A program made the position numbers and the translations under genes. This document shows positions 48,065-57,234 of a stretch of DNA of 64,000 bases, one piece after another; position 1 is the first letter of the stretch; every line of letters starts with the position of its first letter. Under the pieces are notes generated by a model. That model searched no databases and had not been told where the DNA came from. It was given only the letters and a program-made list of their open reading frames with translations. The stretch is taken from the NCBI RefSeq assembly GCF_025499465.1, contig NZ_JAIMCA010000003.1:620001-684000 (forward strand), given 5' to 3'. This DNA is from Allobosea sp. BH3 (GTDB lineage: Bacteria; Pseudomonadota; Alphaproteobacteria; Rhizobiales; Beijerinckiaceae).

Positions 48065-49191
48065 TGTCTGCAAACCAGATTGACACCGGCGCTGACGGCG
48101 CCACGCTGACCGTCGATCTCGACGCGCTGGTCGCGAACTGGCGTTCGCTCGGCGCCCGCGCCGGCACCGAAGCCGCGGCGGTCATCAAGGCCGACGCCTA
48201 CGGCATCGGCATCGAGCCGGCCGCGACGGCTCTGGCGAAGGCCGGCTGCAAGAGCTTCTTCGTCGCGCATGTCTCCGAGGGGATTCGAGCCCGCAAGGTC
48301 GCGCCGGAGGCTACGATCTATGTGCTGAACGGCCTTTTGCCCGGAGCCTGCGGCACCTATGCCGAGCATTCGCTCTCCCCGGTGCTCGGCTCGCATGAGG
48401 AATTGCTGGAATGGGCTTCCTTCCGGCAGACGGGTGCCCAGGTGCGGCCGGCGGCGCTGCATGTCGACACCGCGATGAACCGGCTGGGCCTCTGGCAGGG
48501 TGAAGGACTGAACCTGGCGCGCGAGCGCTCCGGCGTGGTCGCCGCAGCCGGGATCGGGCTGCTGATGAGCCATTTCGCCTCCTCCGAGGTCGAGGCAGAC
48601 CCGGCCAATGCCCGCCAGATCGGGGCCTTCGCCGAGATCGCGGCCGCCCTTCCCGAGATCCCTGCCTCGCTCAAGAACTCGTCGGGCCATTTCCTCAAGG
48701 ATTGCCCGTCCTACCAGCTCACCCGACCGGGCTATGCGCTCTATGGCGGCAACCCGACGCCCGGCAGGCCGAACCCGATGAAGCCCGTCGTCGGGCTGGA
48801 GGCGCGCATCCTCCAGATCCGCGAGGTCGAGGACGGCATGCAGATCGGCTATAACGGCCGCTGGACGGCGCGCGGGCGGCGCAAGCTCGCCACGATCTGC
48901 CTCGGCTATGCCGACGGCTATCCCCGCAATGCCAGCTGGACCGACACGACGACGGGCGGCACGGCTCTGCTCGAGGGCGTGCCCTGCCCCTTCGCCGGCA
49001 CGGTCTCGATGGATCTCATCATCATCGACGTCACCGATGCACCGGCCGGCGCGGCCCGGCGCGGCGCGAGCGTGACGCTGATCGGCGGCCCGCTCGATCT
49101 GGAGACGGTCGGCGCCGGAGCCAAGACCATCGGCTACGAGATCCTGACCAGCCTCGGCCGCCGTTATGCGCGGCGGTATATCGGCGGCTGA
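48061..49191 (+). CDS. alr: alanine racemase
   Basis: PLP enzyme interconverting L- and D-alanine for peptidoglycan. The 376-residue protein has the PLP lysine Lys43 in VIKADAYGIG, a TIM-barrel domain and the C-terminal beta domain. The latter contains CLGYADGYPRNA and the cofactor/substrate segment FAGTVSMDLIIIDVTD. The first ATG overlaps the dnaB stop (ATGA); a second ATG immediately follows and may be used instead. It overlaps radA by one base. Confidence 0.96.
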   Translation: MMSANQIDTGADGATLTVDLDALVANWRSLGARAGTEAAAVIKADAYGIGIEPAATALAKAGCKSFFVAHVSEGIRARKVAPEATIYVLNGLLPGACGTYAEHSLSPVLGSHEELLEWASFRQTGAQVRPAALHVDTAMNRLGLWQGEGLNLARERSGVVAAAGIGLLMSHFASSEVEADPANARQIGAFAEIAAALPEIPASLKNSSGHFLKDCPSYQLTRPGYALYGGNPTPGRPNPMKPVVGLEARILQIREVEDGMQIGYNGRWTARGRRKLATICLGYADGYPRNASWTDTTTGGTALLEGVPCPFAGTVSMDLIIIDVTDAPAGAARRGASVTLIGGPLDLETVGAGAKTIGYEILTSLGRRYARRYIGG

Positions 49192-50591
49192 TGGCCAAGC
49201 GCGGTCCAACCTATCACTGCCAGGCCTGCGGCGCGGTCTATCACCGCTGGCAGGGCAAGTGCGACGCCTGCGGGACATGGTCTTCGCTGGTCGAGGATGC
49301 GGCTTCCGCGCCCGTTCCGGGTGGCGGACGCCCCTCCTCAAGTGGTCGGGCGCGGGGCAGAGTCTTCGCGCTGGAAACGCTCAAGGGTGAGACGCAGGAT
49401 GCGCCTCGCATCGTCTCGGGCATCGGCGAGCTCGATCGCGTCACCGGCGGCGGCTTCGTGCCGGGCTCGGTGCTGCTGATCGGCGGCGATCCCGGCATCG
49501 GCAAGTCGACCCTGCTGATGCAGGCCTGCGCCGCGCTGGCGATGAGCGGAAGGCGCGTCGTCTATGTCTCAGGCGAGGAATCGACGGGCCAGGTCAGGCT
49601 TCGGGCCGAACGCATGGGCCTCGCCAAAGCGCCGGTCGATCTCGCAGCCGAGACCAATGTCGAGGACATCGTCGCGACGCTCGGCCAGGGCGAGCGCCCT
49701 GCCCTCGTCGTCATCGATTCGATCCAGACGATGTGGTCCGGCGAGGTCGAGAGTGCGCCCGGTACAGTGACGCAGGTCCGCGGCTCGGCGCAGGCGCTGA
49801 TCCGCTACGCCAAGACAAGCGGCACCTGCCTGATCCTCGTCGGCCACGTCACCAAGGACGGCCAGATCGCCGGACCGCGAGTCGTCGAGCACATGGTCGA
49901 TGCCGTGCTGTCGTTCGAAGGAGAAGGGGCGCACTCGTTCCGCATCCTGCGCGGCCAGAAGAACCGCTTCGGCCCAACCGACGAGATCGGCGTCTTCGAG
50001 ATGACCGGCAAGGGTCTCTCCGAGGTCACGAACCCCTCCGCCCTCTTCCTGGCGGGGCGGGACCAGGCCGCGCCGGGCGCCGCCGTCTTCGCCGGCATCG
50101 AGGGCACGCGGCCGGTGCTGGTCGAAATTCAGGCGCTGGTCGCGCCGACGGCGCTCGGCACGCCGCGGCGCGCCGTCGTCGGCTGGGAGAACAGCCGGCT
50201 GGCCATGGTGCTCGCCGTGCTCGAAACGCATGGCGGCCTCAGGCTCGGCCAGCACGATGTCTATCTCAACGTCGCGGGCGGCCTGCGCGTCAACGAGCCG
50301 GCGGCGGATGTCGCGGTGGCGGCGGCGTTGGTCTCCTCGCTCAGTGGCGCGATCCTGCCGCCGCAGGCCGTCTATTTCGGCGAAATCGCGCTTTCAGGTG
50401 CGGTAAGACCGGTTTCCGTGACCGCGGCGCGACTCAGGGAGGCTGCCAAGCTCGGCTTCGAAGCGGCGCTGATGCCGTCGGGCGGCGCCGACCATGGCGA
50501 CGGCGGCGGGCTGAACCTGCGGCGTTTCGGCCATGTCACGGAACTTGTTGCCGATATCGCCGCCCGGGCACCTCGCAGAGATGTGAAATGA
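49191..50591 (+). CDS. radA: DNA repair protein RadA
   Basis: RecA-related branch-migration ATPase used in recombination. The 466-residue protein has an N-terminal zinc finger (CQACG...CDACG, about 8-25) and a RecA core with Walker A GDPGIGKST. The RadA motif KNRFGPTDEIG is present. A C-terminal Lon-protease-like domain (about 290-466, GGLRVNEPAADVAVAAALVS) follows. Translation is coupled to alr by overlap. Confidence 0.96.
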   Translation: MAKRGPTYHCQACGAVYHRWQGKCDACGTWSSLVEDAASAPVPGGGRPSSSGRARGRVFALETLKGETQDAPRIVSGIGELDRVTGGGFVPGSVLLIGGDPGIGKSTLLMQACAALAMSGRRVVYVSGEESTGQVRLRAERMGLAKAPVDLAAETNVEDIVATLGQGERPALVVIDSIQTMWSGEVESAPGTVTQVRGSAQALIRYAKTSGTCLILVGHVTKDGQIAGPRVVEHMVDAVLSFEGEGAHSFRILRGQKNRFGPTDEIGVFEMTGKGLSEVTNPSALFLAGRDQAAPGAAVFAGIEGTRPVLVEIQALVAPTALGTPRRAVVGWENSRLAMVLAVLETHGGLRLGQHDVYLNVAGGLRVNEPAADVAVAAALVSSLSGAILPPQAVYFGEIALSGAVRPVSVTAARLREAAKLGFEAALMPSGGADHGDGGGLNLRRFGHVTELVADIAARAPRRDVK

Positions 50592-50695
50592 CTCTGCCGA
50601 AAGGGTGACGCACAGGCCCGGAACGCGTATAGCAAAACCGAAACGGCCTCCTATCTCCCCCGGCCGACACCAGACGTCAGCGAAGCGGCTTTTCA

Positions 50696-51313
50696 ATGCC
50701 TGTAACTATTCTCGATCTCGTCGTCATCGGCGTGGTTCTGATCTCGGCTTTGCTCGCGGCAGTGCGCGGCCTCACGCGCGAGGTGCTCGCGATCGCCTCA
50801 TGGGTCGCGGCCGCCGGAGTCGCCTGGGTGTTCCACCCGCAGCTCGTGCCCTTTGTAAAGCAGTACATCCCGACGAGCTCGGCGCAGGACACGATCGCGC
50901 TCGTCGCCTCGATCGCCGTGCTGTTCCTCGGCACGCTGATCATCGTCTCGATCCTGACGGCCCGAATCTCCGATTTCGTGCTCGATTCGCGCATCGGCGC
51001 GCTCGACCGCACCCTTGGCTTCGTCTTCGGCGCGGCACGCGGCATGCTGCTGGCGGTGATCGGCTATCTCTTCTTCGTCGGCCTCGTCGGCAGTGAGAAG
51101 ATGCCGGTCTGGGCGAAGGACGCCAAGTCCAAGGACATGCTGCAAAGGACCGGCGAATCGCTGATCGCGATGCTGCCGCAGGACGTCAACGCCGATTTCA
51201 TCAAGAACCTGCTCAAGAAGACCAAACCGGAGGATGCGACCGAGGCGCCGGCGGAAGAACCGCGCACGCCGGGTGCACCAGCACCCATTGCGCCTGCCCC
51301 AGCCCGACCCTAA
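50696..51313 (+). CDS. cvpA: CvpA family membrane protein
   Basis: Colicin V production family, an inner-membrane protein of uncertain biochemical role often beside purF. The 205 residues have four hydrophobic helices (LDLVVIGVVLISALLAAVRG; REVLAIASWVAAAGVAWVF; a third near 65-88; GMLLAVIGYLFFVGLV). A Pro/Ala-rich cytosolic tail follows. Context radA-cvpA-purF is conserved. Confidence 0.9.
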   Translation: MPVTILDLVVIGVVLISALLAAVRGLTREVLAIASWVAAAGVAWVFHPQLVPFVKQYIPTSSAQDTIALVASIAVLFLGTLIIVSILTARISDFVLDSRIGALDRTLGFVFGAARGMLLAVIGYLFFVGLVGSEKMPVWAKDAKSKDMLQRTGESLIAMLPQDVNADFIKNLLKKTKPEDATEAPAEEPRTPGAPAPIAPAPARP

Positions 51314-51356
51314 TTGACGCGTACAGAGAGCCCATCCCCGCGCGTTGGAGCCCGAC

Positions 51357-52826
51357 ATGATCTCGATGGAGAGTGAGACCGCCTTCGATCCCAACGCCGA
51401 CCGGCTGCGGGAGGAATGCGGGGTCTTCGGAATCTTCGGCCATGCCGACGCTTCGGCGCTGACTGCGCTCGGCCTGCACGCGCTGCAGCATCGCGGCCAG
51501 GAGGCGACAGGTATCGTCTCCTTCGACGGCAAGCGCTTCCACACCGAGCGCCGGCTCGGCCTCGTCGGCGACGCCTTCTCGGAAGCGAGCGTCATCGACA
51601 AGCTCAAGGGCAAGCAGGCCATCGGCCATGTGCGCTATTCGACGACGGGCGAGACCATCCTGCGCAACGTCCAGCCGCTCTTTGCGGAACTGCATGGCGG
51701 CGGCTTCGCGCTGGCGCATAACGGCAACCTCACCAACGGGCTGACGCTGCGGCGAGAGCTCGTCCGCGACGGCGCGATCTACCAGTCGACCTCCGACACG
51801 GAAGTGCTGCTGCATCTCGTTGCGCGCAGCCGGAAGCAGAATTTCATCGAGCGCTTTATCGAAGGCATTCGCCAGATCGAGGGCGCCTATGCCTTCGTCG
51901 GCATGACCAACAAGAAGCTCATCGGCGCGCGCGATCCGCTCGGCATCCGCCCCCTCGTCTTGGGCGATCTCGACGGCTGCCCGATCCTGACCTCGGAGAC
52001 CTGCGCGCTCGACATCATCGGCGCCAAGTTCGTCCGCGAGATCGAGAACGGCGAGGTGGTGATCTGCTCCGAGAACGGCATCGAGAGCCACAAGCCCTTC
52101 CCGCCGGTCGCGGAGCGGCCCTGCATCTTCGAGTACATCTACTTCGCCCGGCCGGACTCCATCGTGAAGGGCCGCAGCATCTATGAGCGGCGCAAGGCGA
52201 TGGGCGCAGTGCTGGCGAAGGAAGCACCTGCCAATGCCGACGTGGTCGTGCCCGTGCCGGATTCGGGCGTGCCGGCTGCGCTGGGCTATGCGCAGGCGAG
52301 CGGCATCCCCTTCGAACTCGGCATCATCCGCAACCACTATGTCGGGCGCACCTTCATCGAGCCGACGCAGAAAGTCCGTGAGCTCGGCGTCAAGCTGAAG
52401 CACTCGGCCAACCGCTCGGTGGTCGAGGGCAAGAGCATCGTCCTGGTCGACGATTCGATCGTGCGCGGCACGACCTCCTTCAAGATCGTGAAGATGATGC
52501 GCGAGGCCGGCGCCCGCGAAGTGCATTTCCGCATCTCCTCGCCGCCGATCACCCATCCCGACTATTACGGCATCGACACACCGGACCGCGAGAAGCTGCT
52601 CGCAGCGACCCATTCGCTGGAAGAGATGCGGCAGTTCGTCGGTGCCGACTCGCTCGCCTTCATCTCGGTCAACGGCCTCTACCGCGCCATGGGCCATGAG
52701 CGGCGTGACCCGGCGCGGCCGCAGTTCACCGACCATTGCTTCACCGGCGACTACCCGACCTCGCTGACCGACGTGATCGGCGAGAGCGCCAAGCAGCAAA
52801 TCTCCCTGCTGGCCGAAGCCGGCTGA
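51357..52826 (+). CDS. purF: amidophosphoribosyltransferase
   Basis: First committed step of purine synthesis: PRPP plus glutamine gives phosphoribosylamine. The 489-residue precursor has a short propeptide before the nucleophile Cys in EECGVFGIFGHADASAL (autoprocessing expected). The N-terminal glutaminase domain contains LHALQHRGQEATGI. The phosphoribosyltransferase domain has the PRPP loop VLVDDSIVRGTTS and the adjacent SSPPITHPDYYGID. The ATG at 51357 has GGAG upstream; a TTG four codons earlier is not used. Confidence 0.96.
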   Translation: MISMESETAFDPNADRLREECGVFGIFGHADASALTALGLHALQHRGQEATGIVSFDGKRFHTERRLGLVGDAFSEASVIDKLKGKQAIGHVRYSTTGETILRNVQPLFAELHGGGFALAHNGNLTNGLTLRRELVRDGAIYQSTSDTEVLLHLVARSRKQNFIERFIEGIRQIEGAYAFVGMTNKKLIGARDPLGIRPLVLGDLDGCPILTSETCALDIIGAKFVREIENGEVVICSENGIESHKPFPPVAERPCIFEYIYFARPDSIVKGRSIYERRKAMGAVLAKEAPANADVVVPVPDSGVPAALGYAQASGIPFELGIIRNHYVGRTFIEPTQKVRELGVKLKHSANRSVVEGKSIVLVDDSIVRGTTSFKIVKMMREAGAREVHFRISSPPITHPDYYGIDTPDREKLLAATHSLEEMRQFVGADSLAFISVNGLYRAMGHERRDPARPQFTDHCFTGDYPTSLTDVIGESAKQQISLLAEAG

Positions 52827-52842
52827 TCCAGCGGAACCTGTC

Positions 52843-53583
52843 ATGACCAAGCCTCTCGAGGGGCGCGTCGCGCTCGTCACCGGCGCGTCGCGCGGCATCG
52901 GGCGGGCGGCCGCGCTCGCCTTTGCCAATGCCGGCGCCCATGTCGTCGCGCTTGCCCGCACCACCGGCGCGTTGGAGGAACTCGACGACGAGATCCGTGC
53001 GCTTGGCGGCACCAGCACGCTGGTGCCGCTCGATCTCTCGGACGCAGGCGGGCTCGAGAAGCTCGGGCCGGCGCTGATGGAGCGCTGGGGCAAGCTCGAC
53101 ATCCTGCTCGCCAATGCCGGCGTGCTCGGCTCGCTGACGCCGCTCGGCCATGCCACAGAGGCCGACTGGGCCAAGGTGATGGACATCAACGTCACGGCGA
53201 ACCTGCGGCTGATCAAATCGCTCGACGTGGCCCTGCGCGCTTCCGACGCCGGTCGGGTGATCCTGCTGTCTTCTGGCGCGGCGCATAAGTGCCTCGCCTA
53301 TTGGGGCCCCTATTCGATCTCGAAGGCGGCCGTCGAGGCGCTGGGGCGCACCTATGCGGCCGAGACGGCAACGACCCCGATGAAGGTGATGCTCGTCAAT
53401 CCAGGGCCGCTGCGGACCCGGATGCGGGCCGAGGCCATGCCGGGCGAAGACCCGCAGACGCTCAGGACACCGGAGGATCTGGCGCCGCATCTCGTCGAGA
53501 TCGCCTCGCCCAGCTGGACCGAGAGCGGCAAGATCTTCGACTTCCCGCAGGGCAAGGTGCTGACGCCGCAGATGCCAGTATAA
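52843..53583 (+). CDS. short-chain dehydrogenase/reductase
   Basis: The 246-residue classical SDR has the cofactor motif TGASRGIGRAAALAF (about 14-28), NAG (LLANAGVLG), and the catalytic Ser/Tyr/Lys (ILLSSGAAH; YWGPYSISKAAVEAL). The substrate is unknown. It begins 16 bases after purF and is a frequent neighbour of purF in Rhizobiales, so it is probably in the same unit. Confidence 0.88.
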   Translation: MTKPLEGRVALVTGASRGIGRAAALAFANAGAHVVALARTTGALEELDDEIRALGGTSTLVPLDLSDAGGLEKLGPALMERWGKLDILLANAGVLGSLTPLGHATEADWAKVMDINVTANLRLIKSLDVALRASDAGRVILLSSGAAHKCLAYWGPYSISKAAVEALGRTYAAETATTPMKVMLVNPGPLRTRMRAEAMPGEDPQTLRTPEDLAPHLVEIASPSWTESGKIFDFPQGKVLTPQMPV

Positions 53584-53623
53584 AAGCCGTAGCCGGATCT
53601 GTCCGGCGCAATGTGAGATTCCG

Positions 53624-54667
53624 ATGCCTGGTTTTCGGCTCCTGCTCGCCCCGCTGGCTCTCGCAGCAATCCTTATATCCGCAGCCCAGGCAATGGCGGG
53701 CACAGGGTTTCGCCAGTTCGAACTGGCGGACCCATCCGGCTCCCGCGCCCTGCAGGTATCGCTCTGGTATCCAAGCGAGGACGGCGGCACCGAAAGCAGC
53801 CTCGGCGAGAACCGAGCCTTCTACGGCGTGCCCGTCATCAAGAACGCCGCCGCGACGCAGCGAACGCTTCCACTTGTCGTTCTCTCCCACGGCTATGGCG
53901 GCAGTTGGCGCAACCTCTCCTGGCTCGCCGACGTTCTTTCCCGAAGCGGCTATATCGTCGCCGCGCCCGACCATCCCGGCACGACGACGCTCAACAAGGA
54001 CCCAAAGGAGGCAGCAAGACTCTGGGAAAGGCCGCGCGATCTCAGCCGCGTCATCGACGCGCTCATCCGGGACAACGCCTTGGCCGGCAAGGTCGAACCG
54101 TCCCGCATCGCCTCGATAGGTCATTCACTGGGTGGCTGGACTGTGACGGCGCTGACGGGAGGGCGCTTCAGCACGGAACGTTTCGCGCGTGAGTGCAAGC
54201 TGCACCCGAATCCACGGATCTGCCGGCTGAACTCGCTACGGGCCGACGAATTTCCGCCTGCTTCTGTGCTCAACGACGATATGCGCGACATGCGCGTCCG
54301 GGCGATGGTCTCGCTCGACCTCGGCTTGGCGCGCGGCTTTACGCCGGAAAGCCTTGCGGCGTTGCCCGTGCCGGCCCTGATCATCGGAGCCGGAACCGAT
54401 ATTGGCGACCTGCCCGCGAGGCTCGAATCGGGTTATCTCGCGGAGCATCTGCCCGCGTCCGGCGCCCGCTATGTCGAAATCCCGGACGCGATGCATTTCA
54501 GCTTCATGCAACGCTGCAAACCGGAAGGTGCGGCCTTGCTCGAAGCGGATGAGCCGGGCGACGGCATCGTCTGCAAGGATGGCGGCACGCGCGGCAGGGA
54601 CGCCATCCACCAGGAGGTCGCCGCCCTTATCCTGGGCTTTTTTGCCAAGGCCATACCGACCCAATAG
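53624..54667 (+). CDS. secreted alpha/beta hydrolase, predicted dienelactone-hydrolase type
   Basis: The 347-residue protein has a signal peptide (about 1-25: LLLAPLALAAILISAAQAMA) and an alpha/beta-hydrolase domain. The oxyanion/cap motif VVLSHGYGGSW, the nucleophile elbow GHSLGG and a late His near DAMHFSFMQ are visible. Similar to predicted dienelactone hydrolases (COG4188) or PAF-acetylhydrolase-like lipases. The exact ester or amide substrate is unknown. It lies 40 bases after the SDR and is convergent with der. Confidence 0.82.
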   Translation: MPGFRLLLAPLALAAILISAAQAMAGTGFRQFELADPSGSRALQVSLWYPSEDGGTESSLGENRAFYGVPVIKNAAATQRTLPLVVLSHGYGGSWRNLSWLADVLSRSGYIVAAPDHPGTTTLNKDPKEAARLWERPRDLSRVIDALIRDNALAGKVEPSRIASIGHSLGGWTVTALTGGRFSTERFARECKLHPNPRICRLNSLRADEFPPASVLNDDMRDMRVRAMVSLDLGLARGFTPESLAALPVPALIIGAGTDIGDLPARLESGYLAEHLPASGARYVEIPDAMHFSFMQRCKPEGAALLEADEPGDGIVCKDGGTRGRDAIHQEVAALILGFFAKAIPTQ

Positions 54668-54712
54668 CCCGCACAATCCGCCGAGCCAGCCGGCGTACCA
54701 TCGGCGAACCGC

Positions 54713-56107
54713 CTACTTCCTGCCCTTGTCGAACGGGTTCTCGCCGCCGCGCCTGTGCAGGCGGATCGGCGTTCCCGGCAGCTCGAAGGACTCCCGCAGG
54801 CTGTTGACCAGATAGCGGGTGTAGGACACCGGCAGGTGGTCGAGCTGGTTGCCGAAGAGCGCGAACGTCGGCGGGCGGGCCTTCGCCTGTGTCATGTAGC
54901 GGATCTTGATGCGGCGCCCCGCCACGGCCGGAGGCGGATGCGCAGAGAGCGCGCCCTCCAGCCAGCGATTGATCCGCGCCGTAGAGATGCGGCGGTTCCA
55001 GACGTCATAGGCTGTGATCACCGCCTGCATCAGCCTGTCGATGCCCTCGCCCGCGATGCCGGACAAGGGAACGATCTGCACGCCGCGCACCTGCGCCAGC
55101 AGGTGATGCGCCTTCTCCTTCAGCTCCGCGAGCAGGCCCTGCTTGTCGGCGACGAGGTCCCATTTGTTGAGACCGATGACGACGGCCCTGCCCTCGCGCT
55201 CGGTGAGGTCGACCAGCGTCAGGTCCTGCTTCTCGAAGGGGATGGTCGCGTCGAGCAGCACGACCACCACTTCGGCGAAGCGGATCGCGCGCAGCGAATC
55301 CGCCACGGAAAGCTTCTCCAGCTTCTCCTCGATGCGGGCGCGCTTGCGCATGCCGGCGGTGTCGAAGAGCTTCAGCTTGCGGCCACGCCATTCCCAGTCG
55401 ACCGAGATGGTGTCGCGGGTGATGCCCGCCTCCGGGCCGGTCAGCATCCGCTCCTCGCCGATGATGCGGTTGACGAGCGTCGACTTGCCGGCATTGGGAC
55501 GGCCGATGATGGTGACGCGCAGCGGCCGGTCGGGATCGAGATCCTCCTCGTCGCCGTCCGAATCGGCAGCGGGAACGTCCGCCCAGGCTTCCTCCTCGTC
55601 TTCCTCCGGCTCGTCCGGGATGAAAGGAGCCAGCGCTTCCAGAAGATCAGAGGTGCCTTCGCCATGCTCGGCCGAGAAGGGGACGGGATCGCCGAGTCCG
55701 AGCGAATAGGACTCCATGATCCCTTCGGTGCCCTTCTTCCCCTCGGCCTTGTTGGCGAGCAGGATCACCGGCTTGCCGGAACGGCGCACCAGATCGGCGA
55801 AGGGCTGGTCCATCGGCGTGAGGCCGAGGCGGGCGTCGATCATGAAGAGCACGACATCGGCCTGCGCGATCGCCGTCTCGGTCTGGGCGCGCATGCGGCC
55901 GGCGAGCGAATCCTTGTCCGCATCTTCCAGCCCCGCGGTATCGATGACCTTGAAGCGCAGATGGCCCAGCGTCGCATCGCCTTCACGGCGATCGCGCGTC
56001 ACGCCCGGCCGGTCGTCGACCAGCGCGAGCTTCTTGCCGACGAGCCGATTGAACAGCGTCGACTTGCCGACATTCGGGCGGCCGATGAGGGCGACGATGG
56101 CTGTCAT
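54713..56107 (-). CDS. der: ribosome biogenesis GTPase Der
   Basis: Double-GTPase (EngA) required for 50S assembly. The 464 residues hold two G domains. G domain 1 has P-loop [24 protein letters not shown] and NKAE. G domain 2 has [20 protein letters not shown] and NKWD. The C-terminal KH-like domain contains [18 protein letters not shown]. An acidic linker lies between the domains. The ATG at 56105-56107 gives the family start; 40 upstream codons are non-homologous. In many relatives bamB lies beside it, but here a repeat element does. Confidence 0.96.
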   Translation of the reverse strand: MTAIVALIGRPNVGKSTLFNRLVGKKLALVDDRPGVTRDRREGDATLGHLRFKVIDTAGLEDADKDSLAGRMRAQTETAIAQADVVLFMIDARLGLTPMDQPFADLVRRSGKPVILLANKAEGKKGTEGIMESYSLGLGDPVPFSAEHGEGTSDLLEALAPFIPDEPEEDEEEAWADVPAADSDGDEEDLDPDRPLRVTIIGRPNAGKSTLVNRIIGEERMLTGPEAGITRDTISVDWEWRGRKLKLFDTAGMRKRARIEEKLEKLSVADSLRAIRFAEVVVVLLDATIPFEKQDLTLVDLTEREGRAVVIGLNKWDLVADKQGLLAELKEKAHHLLAQVRGVQIVPLSGIAGEGIDRLMQAVITAYDVWNRRISTARINRWLEGALSAHPPPAVAGRRIKIRYMTQAKARPPTFALFGNQLDHLPVSYTRYLVNSLRESFELPGTPIRLHRRGGENPFDKGRK

Positions 56108-56180
56108 GGTCTTTGATCGAATCCCAGCAGCGTCATTCCGGGCGTCGCGCAGCGGCAATCCCGGAATCCATGAACACAGG

Positions 56181-56296
56181 TCTAGAACACGCGCCGATCT
56201 GATCGCAATGCGATCAGATCGGATCACGCGTTCCCTATCAATAGTTTAGAGGCGGATTCACCGATCAGGTCGATTCAACCTGATCGGATCCGGCTC
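56181..56296. repeat. two-hairpin intergenic repeat, family B copy 2
   Basis: This is the reverse-complement relative of 10331-10446. Hairpin CCGATCTGATCGC/GCGATCAGATCGG (56194-56222) and hairpin CCGATCAGGT/ACCTGATCGG (56261-56287) are flanked by CTAGA and GGATCCGGCTCC. The first stem differs from copy 1 by substitutions on both arms that preserve pairing. Confidence 0.75.
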
Positions 56297-56399
56297 CAAG
56301 GAAAAAGGAAACACCATTTGCGCCGACATCCCGGCGCAAGCGGTGTTCAAAGGCTCCGGGTGTCGGCTTTAGGCCAGCCCCCGCGAAACGGCGACACGC

Positions 56400-57062
56400 T
56401 CAATTCTTCACCGTGACCGGGCCGCCGCGAACCAGAGCGAGATAGAGGTCGACGCGCTGGCGCAACGCCTGCGGCACCTGGGGATCGGTGATGGCGGCGT
56501 CGAACCAGCGCCCGGCCTCGTCGTAGAGATTGGCCTTGAGCGCTGCGACGCCGAGGAACTCGCGGGCGCTGTGGCGCCAGACGCCCTGCGGCGCGGCAAG
56601 CGGCTCCAGCGCAGCCTTCACCTCAGCATAGGGCGCGAGGTCGACGCGCAGGATGCCGGCGCGCAGCTTCGCCAGATCGCGGAAGGTCTGGTCGAGCGTC
56701 GCGTCATTGGCGAGCGCATCGAAGGCAGCGGCACCGGCGGCAGGGTCGCGCTTGCCCGTCTCGGCGGCGAGGCGGAAGCGCGCGATCTGCCGATAACCGG
56801 CCGGAGCGCTGGCGACGAGTTCCTTCAGGATGGTCTCGGCCTGTGCGCTGTCGCCGTCGCGGGAAGATTTCAGCGCCGCTTCGAGCCGCGCGCCGACCGC
56901 CTGCGAGGCCTGGGCCTCGCGATGCAGCCAGTACTGCCAGCCGGCGACGGCGAGCACGGCCAGCACGGCCAGGGCGCTGATCACCCAGCCATATTTCTTC
57001 CAGAGCTCCGCCGCCTTGTCGCGGCGGACTTCCTCATCGATCTCGCGAAAAATATCGGCCAT
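56400..57062 (-). CDS. TPR-like membrane protein of the YfgM type
   Basis: The 220-residue protein has a cytosolic N-terminus (IFREIDEEVRRDKAAELWKK), one transmembrane helix (about 24-47: YGWVISALAVLAVLAVAGWQ) and a periplasmic helical-repeat domain. The repeats resemble tetratricopeptide units (LKELVASAPAGYRQIARFRL). YfgM is an ancillary SecYEG and periplasmic chaperone partner in E. coli. Placement near der agrees with that family. The bamB gene normally found with it is not seen here. Confidence 0.88.
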   Translation of the reverse strand: MADIFREIDEEVRRDKAAELWKKYGWVISALAVLAVLAVAGWQYWLHREAQASQAVGARLEAALKSSRDGDSAQAETILKELVASAPAGYRQIARFRLAAETGKRDPAAGAAAFDALANDATLDQTFRDLAKLRAGILRVDLAPYAEVKAALEPLAAPQGVWRHSAREFLGVAALKANLYDEAGRWFDAAITDPQVPQALRQRVDLYLALVRGGPVTVKN

Positions 57063-57143
57063 TTGACTGTCAAAATCCCTGTTGGGAGCCCGGTAGCATT
57101 TTCAGGCCGGGAATGCGAGCCGGAACAGCTCTGTCGTCATTCC

Positions 57144-57234
57144 CGTCATTGCGAGGACCGAAGGGACGAAGCAATCCAGGAGGACGTGGAGCGCTGCCGC
57201 CCTCTAGATTGCTTCGCTACGCTCTCAATGACGG
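57144..57234. repeat. family C inverted repeat, copy 2 (overlaps queA 3' end)
   Basis: The left arm CCGTCATTGCGAGGACCGAAGG...GAAGCAATCCAG and the right arm CTAGATTGCTTCGCTACGCTC...CAATGACGG form an inverted repeat. The right arm contributes the final codons and stop codon of queA. Confidence 0.8.

Noticed and set aside
46562-48073. A 503-codon open frame opposite dnaB
   Set aside because: Antisense shadow of the well-supported dnaB gene.
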